A stretch of 25,422 nucleotides of DNA from Gracilaria gracilis (lineage: Eukaryota > Rhodophyta > Florideophyceae > Gracilariales > Gracilariaceae), in the NCBI GenBank assembly GCA_030374805.1, contig JARGSG010000060.1:1-25422 (forward strand), read 5' to 3'. The position numbers and the translations under genes are program-made. The notes below the pieces were generated by a model. It did not search any database. It saw only the letters and a list, made by a program, of their open reading frames with translations, and was not told the origin of the DNA. Of this stretch, positions 1 to 10,081 are shown in pieces. The first letter of the stretch is position 1; every line of letters starts with the position of its first letter.

Positions 1-1156
1 GAATTGTTGCGATGTACTGACTACTATGTCTTGTTCTCTTTTCTTTTGTTTTTGTGATTTTTTTATGGTTGAATTGTGTGAATTATTGATTATGAATGTT
101 TGTGGTTTACAACCGTTCTCATTTTCCCACAGAGGTACATGTGTTTTTGCTCTACCGGGTTTTTACATGATACTGGAGTTTGGAGTTTATTGGTGTCAAA
201 ATTTTTGACTACCCAGCTTGGTGCTGGTCGATTGAAGTGTGTGTTAAGTTCTCCCATGATATATTTGATAACCCTTTTTATTATTGCACCACGCCTGTTG
301 CATCTGAAAGATGTTGCTATGGAAGAGACGGATTAGAGAGAAATCCTGTCTGCCGACATGGCTCTTCCACCGTCGTTCTGAATGTTCTTGTTTATGTTTT
401 GGGCTGAGTGATTCGACCCTGTTAGTGTTGTAAGAAGAGTAGTCGCTTCGCCTTGAGAGACGGTGTTGATATCCGTTAACCTCTTGCAAGGCGAGACCGC
501 CACACACGTGTCACTTGTGCGCAATGCGGCGCCAGGTGAACAGTAATGCACTGGCAGCGTGCAGTACATAAATGAATTGCGCACCCGCCAGGCGCGGCAT
601 TCGGCCCGCCAGCGGTCAGCCATGCGCTCGTCACGATTCTCCCTTCTCTTCCTTGCTCATGCGCTACAAAATCTAGCAGAATGTGGTTGCCGTTTAAGCG
701 CATTGCGCTATTCACAATCCATGGGATTCAATTGACATTGCTACAAAACCGTCACACCAATACTGTATAACAATTAATTTTTTGGATCAAGTGATGTCAC
801 GCTTTTGGAATGTAAGTAGTATTTAACCAAAGTTGGAGTTCACCTGAAAGTTTCCGGGAGCTTACAATTGCTATTACCGCAAGTAGGAAATCCAGATCAT
901 CCTGTAGAATCTACACGTATCTATCGACCAACGGTACTGAACGTGACCATGGTGATGAGAACTATGATTACTGTCTGCGTGTTCCGATAAGCCCCATGGC
1001 TTCCGCAGAGATACCCAGAGTTACTTCGTGATCAGTAAATCAAAAGCGCTGTGGCACTCATGATGATCTCTTTCGAATCTACGACACGCCGGACATATTC
1101 ACAGAAGGATATCTTGGAGGAAGGACATAAGGCATGGAGATGCCAGATGGTCCTGG
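1..1156. other. No gene recognised
   Basis: No convincing coding region is visible on either strand. The first 300 bases are T-rich, while about 480-650 is GC-richer and holds only short overlapping ORFs with biased, non-protein-like composition. A palindromic CACGTG core occurs near 507. I see no tRNA, no clear promoter and no repeat that also occurs elsewhere in the window. Confidence 0.5.
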
Positions 1157-1849
1157 ATGAACTTTGTGAAAGATATATATCGAAGGATACCAGATTTCTG
1201 TACGAGCGATGACGCCAAACTGTTGCGTACTTGTCAAGTATGGAATCGCAGAATTCATTACGAGGGACTCCCGGTAAACTTGGGCAACTGCATTGCCATG
1301 GGCACAATCTACCGCGTTTATTTCAGAGCCAGAGCTTTTGACGGCATAGTAGACGAAGAAGGGTCTCAGCAAATTCTCTTCACTATTTCGCAGTTTCTAC
1401 GGTTCTGTGTGTCTCGTTCCCTGTTTCCTATAGAAGATGTGTGGAAGGAAAATACTCTTTTCGAACAAGTGACGAACGTAGCTGCCGTGCGCTGCTTTGC
1501 TGAGTATTTTACCGCGTGCCTTCAACCCCGATCCGTGGTTAGAAAGGCAGAACACCTGCCCAAGATCTGTGTGATCGCTCCTGGTATACATAGTGTGGAG
1601 TTAGAACATGAAAATGCCCAATCAGTATCACAATATCTCCAACAGGTCATTGAAGCATTGAAAGGCCCATCCGCATGTCGCAGATGTACCTCTGAATCCC
1701 AAGCGATGTCCCAGGATGATGTCCAAAGATGTCCTAAGGCTGCTCAAGAAATTCTGACACACTTGATTCTTTGGTACAGGAATGGGACGAGGCGGGATGT
1801 TACTCTAGGCCAAAATGACGAAAACGCACTTGTAAACGAATGGATTTGA
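1157..1849 (+). CDS. Intact ORF of unknown function (230 aa)
   Basis: This is the longest uninterrupted ORF in the left third, starting at ATG and ending TGA after residue 230. The product looks like a globular, mostly helical protein with mixed charge. A stretch around residues 105-140 (AVRCFAEYF then RSVVRKAEHL) loosely resembles the core-binding domain of tyrosine recombinases, which would suggest a Crypton-like or other recombinase relic. No catalytic R-H-R-Y domain follows, so that is only a guess. A short Cys-x2-Cys pair lies near residue 175. No signal peptide or membrane segment is evident. It stands alone: the next plus-strand ORF is 370 bases downstream, and the genes to its right run the other way. 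It may be a single exon or the remaining part of a larger gene. Confidence 0.5.
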   Translation: MNFVKDIYRRIPDFCTSDDAKLLRTCQVWNRRIHYEGLPVNLGNCIAMGTIYRVYFRARAFDGIVDEEGSQQILFTISQFLRFCVSRSLFPIEDVWKENTLFEQVTNVAAVRCFAEYFTACLQPRSVVRKAEHLPKICVIAPGIHSVELEHENAQSVSQYLQQVIEALKGPSACRRCTSESQAMSQDDVQRCPKAAQEILTHLILWYRNGTRRDVTLGQNDENALVNEWI

Positions 1850-2218
1850 GCATTCATTTCGTTTTTGATGCTATGTTCTGGCGGACAACGACCCCAAGTG
1901 ATTTGGCAGATTCAGACTTCTTGACCTGAGGTGCTTGAATGAGCCCTGATGCAGGGAAGAAAAACGGGTTTCTAAGGCTAAGAACGATGCAATACGAGGA
2001 GAACTCAGAGCTTTTACCTTCCATCAGTTAAACTTCCTGCAGTCTTCATTCCTTTTCTTACATTTCATCTCAGTCACATAAACCCTGCTATTTGCTGTTT
2101 GAACAACGCTCCAATACGTGTTCACCATCACACTTTGCTAATGAGATTGAAAAGTGAAGGAAATGTAAAATCTTAGGCCATCGCATACATTCTCAGGGAT
2201 TTCATCTCAGGTGTCTGC
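1850..2218. other. No gene recognised
   Basis: Short A/T-rich spacer with stops in all frames. In the frame of the following ORF, a TAG at about 2174-2176 is followed by open sequence. This could be a 3' splice site (CTTAG then GCC) or simply a stop. Nothing else is recognised. Confidence 0.4.
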
Positions 2219-2548
2219 ATGCGAATGACGAATGTTTCTCGTCTAAGTCCTAAGAAGAGCGCTATGTGTATACTGTTTGAAGCCTACCGTCGAGTAAAAC
2301 TGCTTTCACATGTCTCGGAAACCGACTTTTTCGAGATTCTCGCAGAAACCTACTGCTCATTTCCGGAACAGATACGGAAATGGGTTGGAGTATTGATATC
2401 AGAAGAGTATCAGAGCACCGCGAAAGAGTTGGTGGATGTTCTGGACAACTATATTTCCTCCTCAGCCGGGTATAAGAGAAGAGAACGGGAACTTCTACGC
2501 CATAGTCGGAGCAATAGACCTCTGAAGAAGCTCCGTTGGGAACTCTAG
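2219..2548 (+). CDS. Weak ORF, unknown function (109 aa)
   Basis: ATG-initiated frame that stays open upstream to a TAG near 2175. The product begins with a Ser/Lys-rich stretch, continues with a helical middle (residues ~20-75) and ends in a strongly basic tail rich in Arg and Lys. The composition is protein-like, and the opposite-strand reading of the same DNA is less so. It may be an exon or relic belonging with the ORF at 1157-1849, which has the same orientation, but no shared motif was found. Could be a chance ORF. Confidence 0.28.
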   Translation: MRMTNVSRLSPKKSAMCILFEAYRRVKLLSHVSETDFFEILAETYCSFPEQIRKWVGVLISEEYQSTAKELVDVLDNYISSSAGYKRRERELLRHSRSNRPLKKLRWEL

Positions 2549-3387
2549 AGAACAGTATGGGAAAATATGTGCGGAAACTAGACAATGCTTCTACTTCAGC
2601 GTAGATGCCAATTTTCAGAGTGGTTGAATACTGAGGGTTTAGTGTCCTCGTTTGGAATTGGGAATCAGATAGATCATATAATCAGGGGCAATTGCTATCA
2701 GACGTGTGTAGTAAGAGGCTCATCATATGACAATAAGAGAAGCTTTCACCCTTCCTTGATGCTTACGCTCCGATTGCAAGTACAGCATTGTCATAAATAG
2801 TACTATTAATCAATGTTCTGCTTACCCAAGTTCATAGTTCCGTCCTCATCCTGAACCCCTTAGCGATGGATACGTGTTGGGAGCAGACAACAAACTCCGG
2901 TTTAACACCCATCTTTACGGATAACAGAAATCATTGCCAACATCCGTCATACAAGTCTTGGCCAATTGATCCGAGGTTGGAATGCTGACACGATTTCTCA
3001 CGTTTTCAGGCATTTCCCTTTCAAAGATTGAACGGGAAAATGAACTTCAAACGCATGCAGCCAAAAGCTATGTAACCCATCATGAGAGCTCTATAATTCG
3101 TGAACTGTTCATGCAATCAATGAACTTCAACGTGACTACATGGCAAGATTGTTTTGAGAAACCATCGGCATCAAGTACATGCCGTACGCACACTAAACGT
3201 TTGCTCTGATGGCCTCCGTGACGAACGCAGGTGTATTCCGGGTACATGCGTTGGAAAGGTTTGTCCACCATTCGTCAGTGAGTGTGTAGAGTGAGCTGCA
3301 TCGAACTCACGTGGCATCTCTCCATAAAAATGCTTCTAGAGAATCCCTCTCGATTCCCCCCAATGTTCGTCGTTCAAGTGTCTGGGA
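2549..3387. other. No gene recognised; only short ORFs
   Basis: Two plus-strand frames of about 70 codons (2585-2800 and 2982-3209) are open here. Neither has a recognisable motif or a convincing start, and both are overlapped by minus-strand frames of similar length. They may be fragments of a decayed gene. No RNA gene or repeat is visible. Confidence 0.4.
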
Positions 3388-3942
3388 TTGATTTCCTCGC
3401 AGTTGGCCTATCTGGTCTTGAATATCACTGATAACGTATCTCGCTTAGTGAGCTACGAACCAAATTGTCGACCACACCTCTTGAATCAAAGCGGTGTCTT
3501 TCAAGGCCTGCAAATCAAGATGGAACACCGTATCGAGATCTGTGAAGGGCAGAAAGTACATAGAATAAGCGACATGCAGGCAGTTTGTGTTGAGCATGAG
3601 GCTGCTGCGACAAGTTGTTTTCAAATTGTTGGCCAAGTCTCGCTAAATACTAATCTGGGTGAGACCTCGTCAATGAAAGTGTCTGGTAAGACGTCTTTGG
3701 GTACATATCGGTTGAAGCAGGGTCGGGGAGTGACACGAAAGAAGGAGAAGTTGCTGATATGGCAAAAGACGACTGAAATGACAGAAAAACGGCGCAATAC
3801 GGTACGGAATCGGCAAGAAAAAGAAGCAGATGCTGGAGAAGAAGATAACTCTTTGTTCTCTTCCGGGCAGAACCGTGAGATTAAGAAGAGGAACATGCTC
3901 AATACTGATGCGTGGAAGGCAGCTTCAACAGATACCGCCTAG
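3388..3942 (+). CDS. ORF with basic C-terminal half, unknown function
   Basis: A 184-codon open frame whose first codon in the open stretch is TTG; the first ATG is about 45 codons in. The N-terminal half is mixed hydrophobic/polar. From about residue 105 it becomes rich in Lys, Arg, Glu and Thr (GVTRKKEKLLIWQKTTEMTEKRR), as in a charged helical or nucleic-acid-binding tail. No family is recognised. The lack of a good start and the biased tail mean it could be a decayed remnant or a chance frame. Confidence 0.28.
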   Translation: MISSQLAYLVLNITDNVSRLVSYEPNCRPHLLNQSGVFQGLQIKMEHRIEICEGQKVHRISDMQAVCVEHEAAATSCFQIVGQVSLNTNLGETSSMKVSGKTSLGTYRLKQGRGVTRKKEKLLIWQKTTEMTEKRRNTVRNRQEKEADAGEEDNSLFSSGQNREIKKRNMLNTDAWKAASTDTA

Positions 3943-4832
3943 AAGGCCGATTCATTGAATGTTCTGGGTGAGTGAGTCTGCAGGTCTACAATCGCAGAAC
4001 ATGCATATTTTCCTATATGCCCGATAGTGCACCCAGAAGGATAAGCCTTTTGCCACATCTTTTACCAGGGCCTGATCTACTAGGGGCAAACGCCCTACTC
4101 TAGCTGGCGTTGGGCCGCATCAAAACAAGTAAGTGCTTTCGTTCATTCGTTCGTTGGACCAGGGCGCAAGATGTTTACATCTTCTTTATTCCTTTTTATT
4201 GTGGACATCAGTCTCTTATTGCAACACTGAAGAAGAGCTTCAGATGAAGCTTTCCCTCTTCAAAAAGGCCAAGAACCTCCATGACGAGTTCAATGTATGA
4301 GCGTGGGGTGCCCGTTGTTGAAGATAAAACAGTTCATGTCTTGGTATAATTTGTCGTGCGCGGCGCAAGGTTTGTTCGCAGTGAAACATTGATGAGAGAG
4401 TATCGCTCGCAAATATAGCCGTCACACCTTGGGACTTCTACACAGTAGCACGACGGAGCAAGATGTCGACACAATAAATGCATTTGCGTTCGTTTGTGGG
4501 TAACTTCCACATCAAAGAGGTTGCAAACCCAACTTTTGCGAGCTAATAGTAGGTCACTCTATTAAAATTGCACGACGAAGAAGCTCCATTCTGCTCAACA
4601 GACATATCTACCTCAATCTGGGAACTAGAGTGTGGCTGCTCGCCTCTCGGTTGTGATGGTTATTCATCTCACCTTTACCGGTAGAACTCCGCCGCTTATC
4701 AAAGATACTTTCTGAACGTGTCCTGAACACCAAAACTCAGCTCTTCACACGCAGTTTCTCTCACCACTTTCTCAGATGTAAGATAAGCATGGTCTAATAT
4801 CGAAAGACTAAACACTCCGTCAAGATCGTCTA
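3943..4832. other. No gene recognised
   Basis: Intergenic sequence about 900 bases long. A 61-codon minus-strand frame at 4240-4425 is open but unrecognised. A short run of ATTCGTTC-type repeats lies near 4140-4156. Nothing else could be assigned. Confidence 0.4.
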
Positions 4833-6090
4833 CTACATCGAGCAACTCTCATAACCTTTCCCTACTCTCGAACTCAGCCACTGCTCGAGATAGAACCCAA
4901 GATCATCCTTGCTACACGCGCATCCACTAACAAACCGAATCGCATGTATGAAGGGTATCGAAACACAGGTCAATGAAAAATCGAAGAACAAGCAAGTTTC
5001 GTCATCCTGAGGGACTACATTCACAGGATTTAATTCTCCGTGTACAAGAGATAACGGCACTTCACAACAATTTTCCTTCTTGAAAAGCCGCTTTACGTAT
5101 GCTTCGTAATTTTGCTTGTACTCAGATTCCTTTCCAAACCGCAAAAGTTTGTTTTCACTCATTTTCGTCTTCTGCATTTCGTACCACACAGGATCTCCCA
5201 TCATCTTCTGGACTTCTTGCAGTACACGAAACTCGTCCCATACAGGTACCCCCAAGCGCACAAGGTCGCTTTTCATGGCAAATGAGGCTTTCGCACCACA
5301 TTCCACTGCAATAGAATCTTCTGCATCAGCTGCCAACCCCTATGAGAGTTCATGAAACAGTCTCCATATGCCCAAAGACACGCCGTAATCGCTCATAATA
5401 ATCCATCTCTCCTCGAAGTCGACTGCTACAGGCCTACGAAATTTGTCCGGGAACACACTTGCAATCGCGCAATACACAACCACTTCTTTGCCCATTCCCT
5501 TGGGCGGTACAGCCCTCATGTAGTACTTTCGCTTGCTTCGCGTCTTCGCGTATATAACACTGTCCTGAGAAGTCGAGGTAATCTGACTCACTGCCATCAA
5601 TTCTTCATTCTGATTCCTGTTCAACTTCAAAGCCATCCATTCTCGCGTCCGTTCAAACCATCGAGCTCGCGAGTATGGGTATAAACCCTCATCATTAACT
5701 TCTACACCTCGCTTCTAGTACTGAGAAAGAAAATTTGAGATACATGATAGTGTTCGCTTCCCAGTAACGCCTGCGGCCTCGTGCCCTGGTGCCCATGTAA
5801 GACTGCTCGGCAACGTAAAATCTCTACAGTCTCGATCCACCTCGAAGAGTAGGAGAGCTTTCCAATTGCCAAACGCTAGACACACTTGACACGCCTTTCT
5901 CAAATATACAATTGCAGAACAAGCGCAGCTTGTGCATAACCGTCTCACACAACTTATATACGGGTGGGCAAACGTTCGTATCGCATTCAAGTTCTACAAG
6001 CTTTCGATCGGCCGTCGTCACGAGCGCATTTGTTACGGGATGTACGATGAAAGCAATAAAGAGGTCCTCCCCCATCTTGGTCTGTCCCAA
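4833..6090 (-). pseudogene. Aminoglycoside-phosphotransferase-like kinase, degenerate
   Basis: Minus-strand reading from an ATG at 6075 (an in-frame TTG lies at 6090) covers an N-terminal part (to about 5824) of unknown identity. It then shifts frame and continues in a single frame from about 5960 to 4833, interrupted by TAG at 5717-5715 and at 5342-5340. The second half has the layout of the APH/choline-kinase-like fold: an N-lobe with an ATP-side strand (YYMRAVPP), then WIIMSDYG as the hinge, a helical middle, and a Brenner-like catalytic loop LVHGELNPVN at about 5048-5019 followed by LFFDFS. In the family the loop is HGDxxxxN, with Asp as catalytic base. Here that residue is Glu (codon 5036-5034), while the Asn and the metal-binding Asp in FFDF remain. 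Two nonsense codons, one frameshift and the D-to-E change indicate an inactive copy. It lies downstream of two other broken minus-strand genes. Confidence 0.6.
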
Positions 6091-6227
6091 TGTTTTCTGA
6101 CAAACAGACCCGGCTGTCCTTTCTGTCCGTTTGAAATCGAGGTAGAAGTTGTGGGGCGCAAGAGGTGGGCATCATGTCTACCCTTGGAATGGGGCACTCC
6201 TGAAAATGCAGATTGAGTGGACACAAA

Positions 6228-6987
6228 TTATTCCATGGACTGCGCATCCGCTAGATTCTGCAGGGCACGACATGACTGTTCATGAATCGTGAAACAACCC
6301 ATGTGATTCGACATGATTTCGACTAGAGCTGTTATTTCTCCTAGTCTTCCGACGGTTCTTCTGCTTTCCAAGTTGTCGTAAATCGCAAACAGCTCCCATG
6401 GCATGACACTTGCCAGGAATCCATTGTTTTGCTTTCAGTCCGCATGTTAGGTTCGGCAGAGCAAGACATCATCTTGATGGAAGGTTTCCGATCAGCTTGT
6501 TCATGGCACTAACAACAACATTTATGCCTCCGATTCGACCTATTCACCGCTTGCGTTATTCGCAGTTGAATGCCAGATTACAAAGACATGTGCATCTATT
6601 CCTCTGTAGCAACAACGAGTCTGGGAATTCTTTCATTGTCAAAGAAACTAATTCGGCACCTCTCCGCTCCAAAATCTGAGCTGTCGCTGTCTTTTCCGTG
6701 GGAAGGCACAAGAAAGCCCCAGTTGCACGACTCTGGACACTCGGTGCTTCACTATGGGGTCCCATGGTATTGATCATTAGTTGGACTCCACCTCTACGTA
6801 TAGTTGCGGTCTGTACTTCCAAAGAATCCCGGCATAACTTGCTCAACAAATGACACCCTTTCTCCTGTACTCTCACAAAGCAAAAGAACTCGATGAGAGA
6901 GAGACGCGTCGGCCGGCAAAGTGAAGAGGGTGCATAAAACGGGGGGGTTCGTAGCGAGTTGTGCAGACTTGCAGTGATTAGCAACAT
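6228..6987 (-). pseudogene. Armadillo-repeat protein fragment, degenerate
   Basis: Minus-strand reading gives at least four ~40-45 residue armadillo-like units. The first runs from about 6868 (GCHLLSKLCRDS then RRGGVQLMINTM) and the second is around ATGAFLCL and RRGAELVSLTM. The third, after an in-frame TAA at 6558-6556, is IGGINVVVSAMNKL and LALPNLTCG. The last is LGEITALVEIM and CRALQNLADAQ, ending at TAA 6230-6228. The pattern of a GG or GA turn, an LV or VV helix and an LxNLA third helix is typical of ARM repeats, which form superhelical protein-binding surfaces. Stops at 6558 and further down plus at least one frame change show it is broken. The ATG at 6987 opens the first frame, but the N-terminal 45 residues are not ARM-like and the true start is unknown. 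Confidence 0.6.
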
Positions 6988-7180
6988 GGTTTAATGACGT
7001 TATACGAAGATCAGTCTTCTCATATAGACCTCAATGTAGCGCAAGCAAAAGATATGTTATTACATGGCGTTTCCTAGTAGGAGGGTTGAATCAGTGATAT
7101 AAGCACCAACATCAATACGGTTGTCAAACGCTCCACCTCAAAACAGCCAAAAGCATTTTGAACAGCACATGCTAACCCCT

Positions 7181-7993
7181 TCAGACAGATGGTAAGTCAA
7201 TTCCTTCGACAAATGTTTCATCTTCAGTGTTTACAAATACGTTGTCAAAGAAAGAGTCCACGGATTGTTTGATACCGCACAACTGGTCAATCTGCTTTGG
7301 AACCAGAGCAGCGTAATCAAAGAAAGCAACGGAAGGTTGGTATTCTTCCAGATCTTTCAAAGCATTCCACAAAAAAAGATTTCTTCAATACATTCGAAGA
7401 GTTCTTCCCTCACAGAAGCATTAAACGTTCTTGGGTTGAATAAACGTTCTCAGATTTTAACAGCAGAGAGGCTCGGGTCGGCAATATGCTTCGTGTGCAA
7501 TGGATAGGTTGTTTTTATTACCATTCTGTTAAGTCGCAAGGCTTTCACAGAGTTTTACGGCTGCAACATCATCCGGAAATCAACTGTTGTCCTGCAGATA
7601 TCCTTCTTGGCGTTTAGACACGAACTCTGTAACTGCCTCACACATGGTGGAGGAACTGGATACTTCAGTTGTGCAACTAACGATTTCAGCAGCAGTTGGA
7701 GTTCCATCAAGGATGTCAATATCGATGCTATTCTTGAGCAACGTCTGCACAATGCCCAAGGCTGCCCTCCGTAATGCGAATGGATCAGGTGTACACTTAG
7801 GCATCAGACCAACTGCGAAAAGAGAGACTATTGTATCAAGTCGATCGGCCACTGATAGAATAGCCCCAGCCGTCGACTTTGCAACTTCGTCATCGCTAAA
7901 TCGAAGAAGCGCAGCTTCAAAAAATGACGTCAGCGACCTCTGAAGAAACCACTCCAGATTTGAATGCGTAATGGCGTCCCAGTGTGCCGGCAA
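7181..7993 (-). pseudogene. glyS: Glycyl-tRNA synthetase beta subunit C-terminus, degenerate
   Basis: Minus-strand reading contains two hallmark stretches of the bacterial-type glycyl-tRNA synthetase beta subunit. The first, at about 7880-7740, reads ADRLDTIVSLF then DPFALRRAALGIVQTLL, matching the conserved ADKxDTLxGxF and DPFALRRAALG block. The second, at about 7260-7190, reads VDSFFDNVFVNTED, matching the C-terminal DALR-type anticodon-binding domain (VDAFFDxVMVxxED). In this family the alpha2-beta2 enzyme charges tRNA-Gly; plants and algae carry a nuclear fused version for plastid and mitochondria. Between the blocks the frame changes, a TGA sits at 7452-7450, and a run of T's near 7370-7376 shifts the frame. 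After VNTED the usual NRLALL segment is replaced and TGA follows at 7183-7181. Only the last ~250 residues of a ~700-residue subunit are present, so it is a truncated relic. Confidence 0.72.
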
Positions 7994-8236
7994 GGGATGT
8001 CATTTACACGACAATGACTGTCGCTATATTCGCCTTGTACAGAGCACCCCCTTGATCCGCTATCTCGGCGTCTCGTTATGTGACACCAACCATGCGTTAA
8101 ATTCGTCACCAGCCTGATTTATGAGAACATCACCACCAGTACGAGACAACTTTGGAAACGCAATAGGCTCACATGTGAAATCTATGATGCGCCTCTTTTA
8201 AACCGAAGAAAGGAGAAGTTCAGAAGCATTTCTGAT

Positions 8237-8728
8237 TCACAAAGTGTCGGCCAAATACTCCCGTTCCTGAAATGAAACGATAAACTGCAGACGCACAGAT
8301 GCCAAACGACCTACCACAGATTCGTATATTTTGAAAACTTCTTGGCAAAGTGCGGACTCGTAAGACTTCATACCTATCGTGAACACCTGTTCAAGCTTCG
8401 GATCAGGCCTTCTTTGTGACAAAGACTGTCCCAACGGTTCAAAATTCTTCAAGATGATGGAGAGATAAGCGCCCATAAGTTCTTGAGATCCTTGTGACTG
8501 GATCTTTCCAAGCATTGTCATCTTCTGTAACAGTTGAGCCTTTTCATTCGATGCCAATGGCTCTTTCGTACTGACTTGACCCGTTATGCTGCTCGGTTTC
8601 CAGAAGACTAGACCGTACACCAATTTCACCAACTAAGCAACACATCTGTGTCCGTACACTTCTCAACCAAGGTATCGAGAGTGTTCACAGTATGTCTTTT
8701 TGGAGCCGGGTCTAAGTGAGTTGATATA
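8237..8728 (-). pseudogene. Unrecognised minus-strand coding fragment
   Basis: From about 8728 to 8640 one minus-strand frame reads as ordinary protein (VNTLDTLVEKCTDTDVLLSW) before TGA. A second frame, beginning at a TTG at 8632 directly after a TAG, stays open for 131 codons to 8237 (MLGKIQSQGSQELMGAYLSI, then LCQEVFKIYESVVGRL). The composition is helical, as in HEAT-like or coiled scaffolds, with no catalytic motif I can name. The frame shift near 8635 suggests a broken gene. It lies upstream, in the same direction, of the glycyl-tRNA synthetase relic, and the bridging sequence 8236-7994 has stops in all frames. It is not recognisably part of that enzyme. Confidence 0.4.
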
Positions 8729-8954
8729 CTACTCAACCATTGGCAATCATAGGTACAGACACTCTACTTCATAGTTTTTCCACTGTGAATCTTTCTCGGC
8801 ACCTTTAGCTCTATACAGTTGCCACTTTCACACCCCCACCATCTTGCGCTTTCGTACTTCCAATCTTCACGTTTCATGTCACTAGCGCCTGATCAGACGA
8901 ATTCCTCTCCGAGGAATGCTGAACCCTCCCACTTGCCGAGTGCGCACCCAAGAG
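8641..8954. other. Spacer before the minisatellite
   Basis: Apart from the short coding-like tail described at 8640-8728, no gene is recognised. The right end grades into the repeat array that starts near 8955. Confidence 0.35.
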
Positions 8955-9233
8955 AGATGCACACCACATGGAGCTACAGAATCAGTACCAACCCTACAGT
9001 CATCTCTTTGAGATAGTTAGAGCTCAATAGCCCACCACATGGAGCTACAGCATCATTGCCAGCCCTAAAGCCATCTCTCTGACATAGTTATTAATCAAGT
9101 GCACTCCAAATGGAGCTACATCATCAGTGCTAGCCCTACAGTCATCTGTTTGAGTTTTTCATTTGTCAAGAGCACACCACATGGAGCTACATCATCAGTA
9201 CCAGCCTCACAATCATATTTTTGAGATATTATT
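8955..9233. repeat. ~71-bp minisatellite, left half
   Basis: About four degenerate tandem copies of a unit near 71 bp. Each carries the core CACACCACATGGAGCTACAT, then a CAGTGCCAGCCCTACAGTCA-like segment, then TTTGAGATAGTTATT. The array stops abruptly at the retrotransposon's left LTR and resumes on its right side at 17552, so this is one array split by insertion. Copies differ from each other at many positions, so the array is old. No ORF in it is credible. Confidence 0.9.
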
Positions 9234-10081
9234 TTGGGGGAAAAGCCGGGGACGGAAAGAAAGAACAAAAACTGCGCCAGCGGCTACGCGCACAAGGTGT
9301 TCAGCCTTGCTCCCTATAGGGGCAGAGCAGTGGCAGAACCCTCCGGTGAGACCGACACCTGCCGGGCGTAACTCCGGGCGGCCTCTTCCTGACTTACAGA
9401 CGGAGGTTGGCGTTTGCAATCGGGGAGCCAAAAGGATGGAATCCACTGGGTGTGGCGTACCCTTTAACGGACAGGGCGAAATAGTAGGTAGCAAAACGGG
9501 CCGCACTGTGGATCACAGACCCGTGAGAGCGGGGAATAATCCCGAGACAAAAAGGGCAAACCTCTACAACAGGGGCGGAGCGTAACGAAGGCATAGGACG
9601 GAAAACCGAAAAGATATACGAAATAATGATAGATAAATGGCCGTAACGACGGATCGGTGCTTCTCAGTGATGGAGGTGGATAAATTGTCCGGATAAGCGG
9701 CGGTGTTCCCGGGAATAGGGCAGAAGACCGTCCACAAGTGGAACTCAAGCTAAAGCCATGGCCTCGTTGGGGCTTACTTCCCGTACAGTGGCGGCAAGTG
9801 CCGCCACTTATATACGGCTGACAAATATCACTAAAATATCTAAGAACCTGGCAGGCCGGCCAACACTACCCACGTGCACCTCTGTGGCACTCTTGCGACG
9901 GCGCATGCGGTAATAGGGCGCAGGCACACACGTGTCACGCTAATCATACCGTTCGTAGGCGGATCCCTAATCCGGGCCAAATAGGCAAATAGACTTCAAA
10001 TAATAGGAAGTTCAGCCGAGAATAACAGCGGGTGTATGAGTGGGATCCCCCTCAGTCCCTGCCAAGGGCAATTGATCTACA
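9234..10081 (-). repeat. 3' LTR of the gypsy element
   Basis: 848 bp, aligned along its whole length with 16702-17551. On the plus strand it ends ...GATCTACA. The other end reads TTGGGGGAAA where the right copy has TGTGGGGCAAA, so the terminal dinucleotide has mutated. It carries the same TATA box (9814-9807), 9-bp palindrome (9788-9807) and CACGTG boxes (9871-9876, 9929-9934) as the other LTR. Confidence 0.92.
9788..9814 (-). promoter_or_regulatory. TATA box and abutting palindrome, 3' LTR copy
   Basis: On the minus strand TATATAAG (9814-9807) is followed at once by GTGGCGGCA-AG-TGCCGCCAC, a perfect 9-bp inverted repeat with a 2-base loop (plus coordinates 9788-9807). The TATA is the likely LTR promoter. 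The palindrome occupies the expected initiation region. Confidence 0.6.

Noticed and set aside
7587..7943. 118-codon plus-strand ORF
   Set aside because: It is antisense to the glycyl-tRNA synthetase beta relic, whose minus-strand reading has clear family motifs.
8819..9016. Short plus-strand ORF before the minisatellite
   Set aside because: It runs into the repeat array, is only 65 codons long and has no motif or supporting context.
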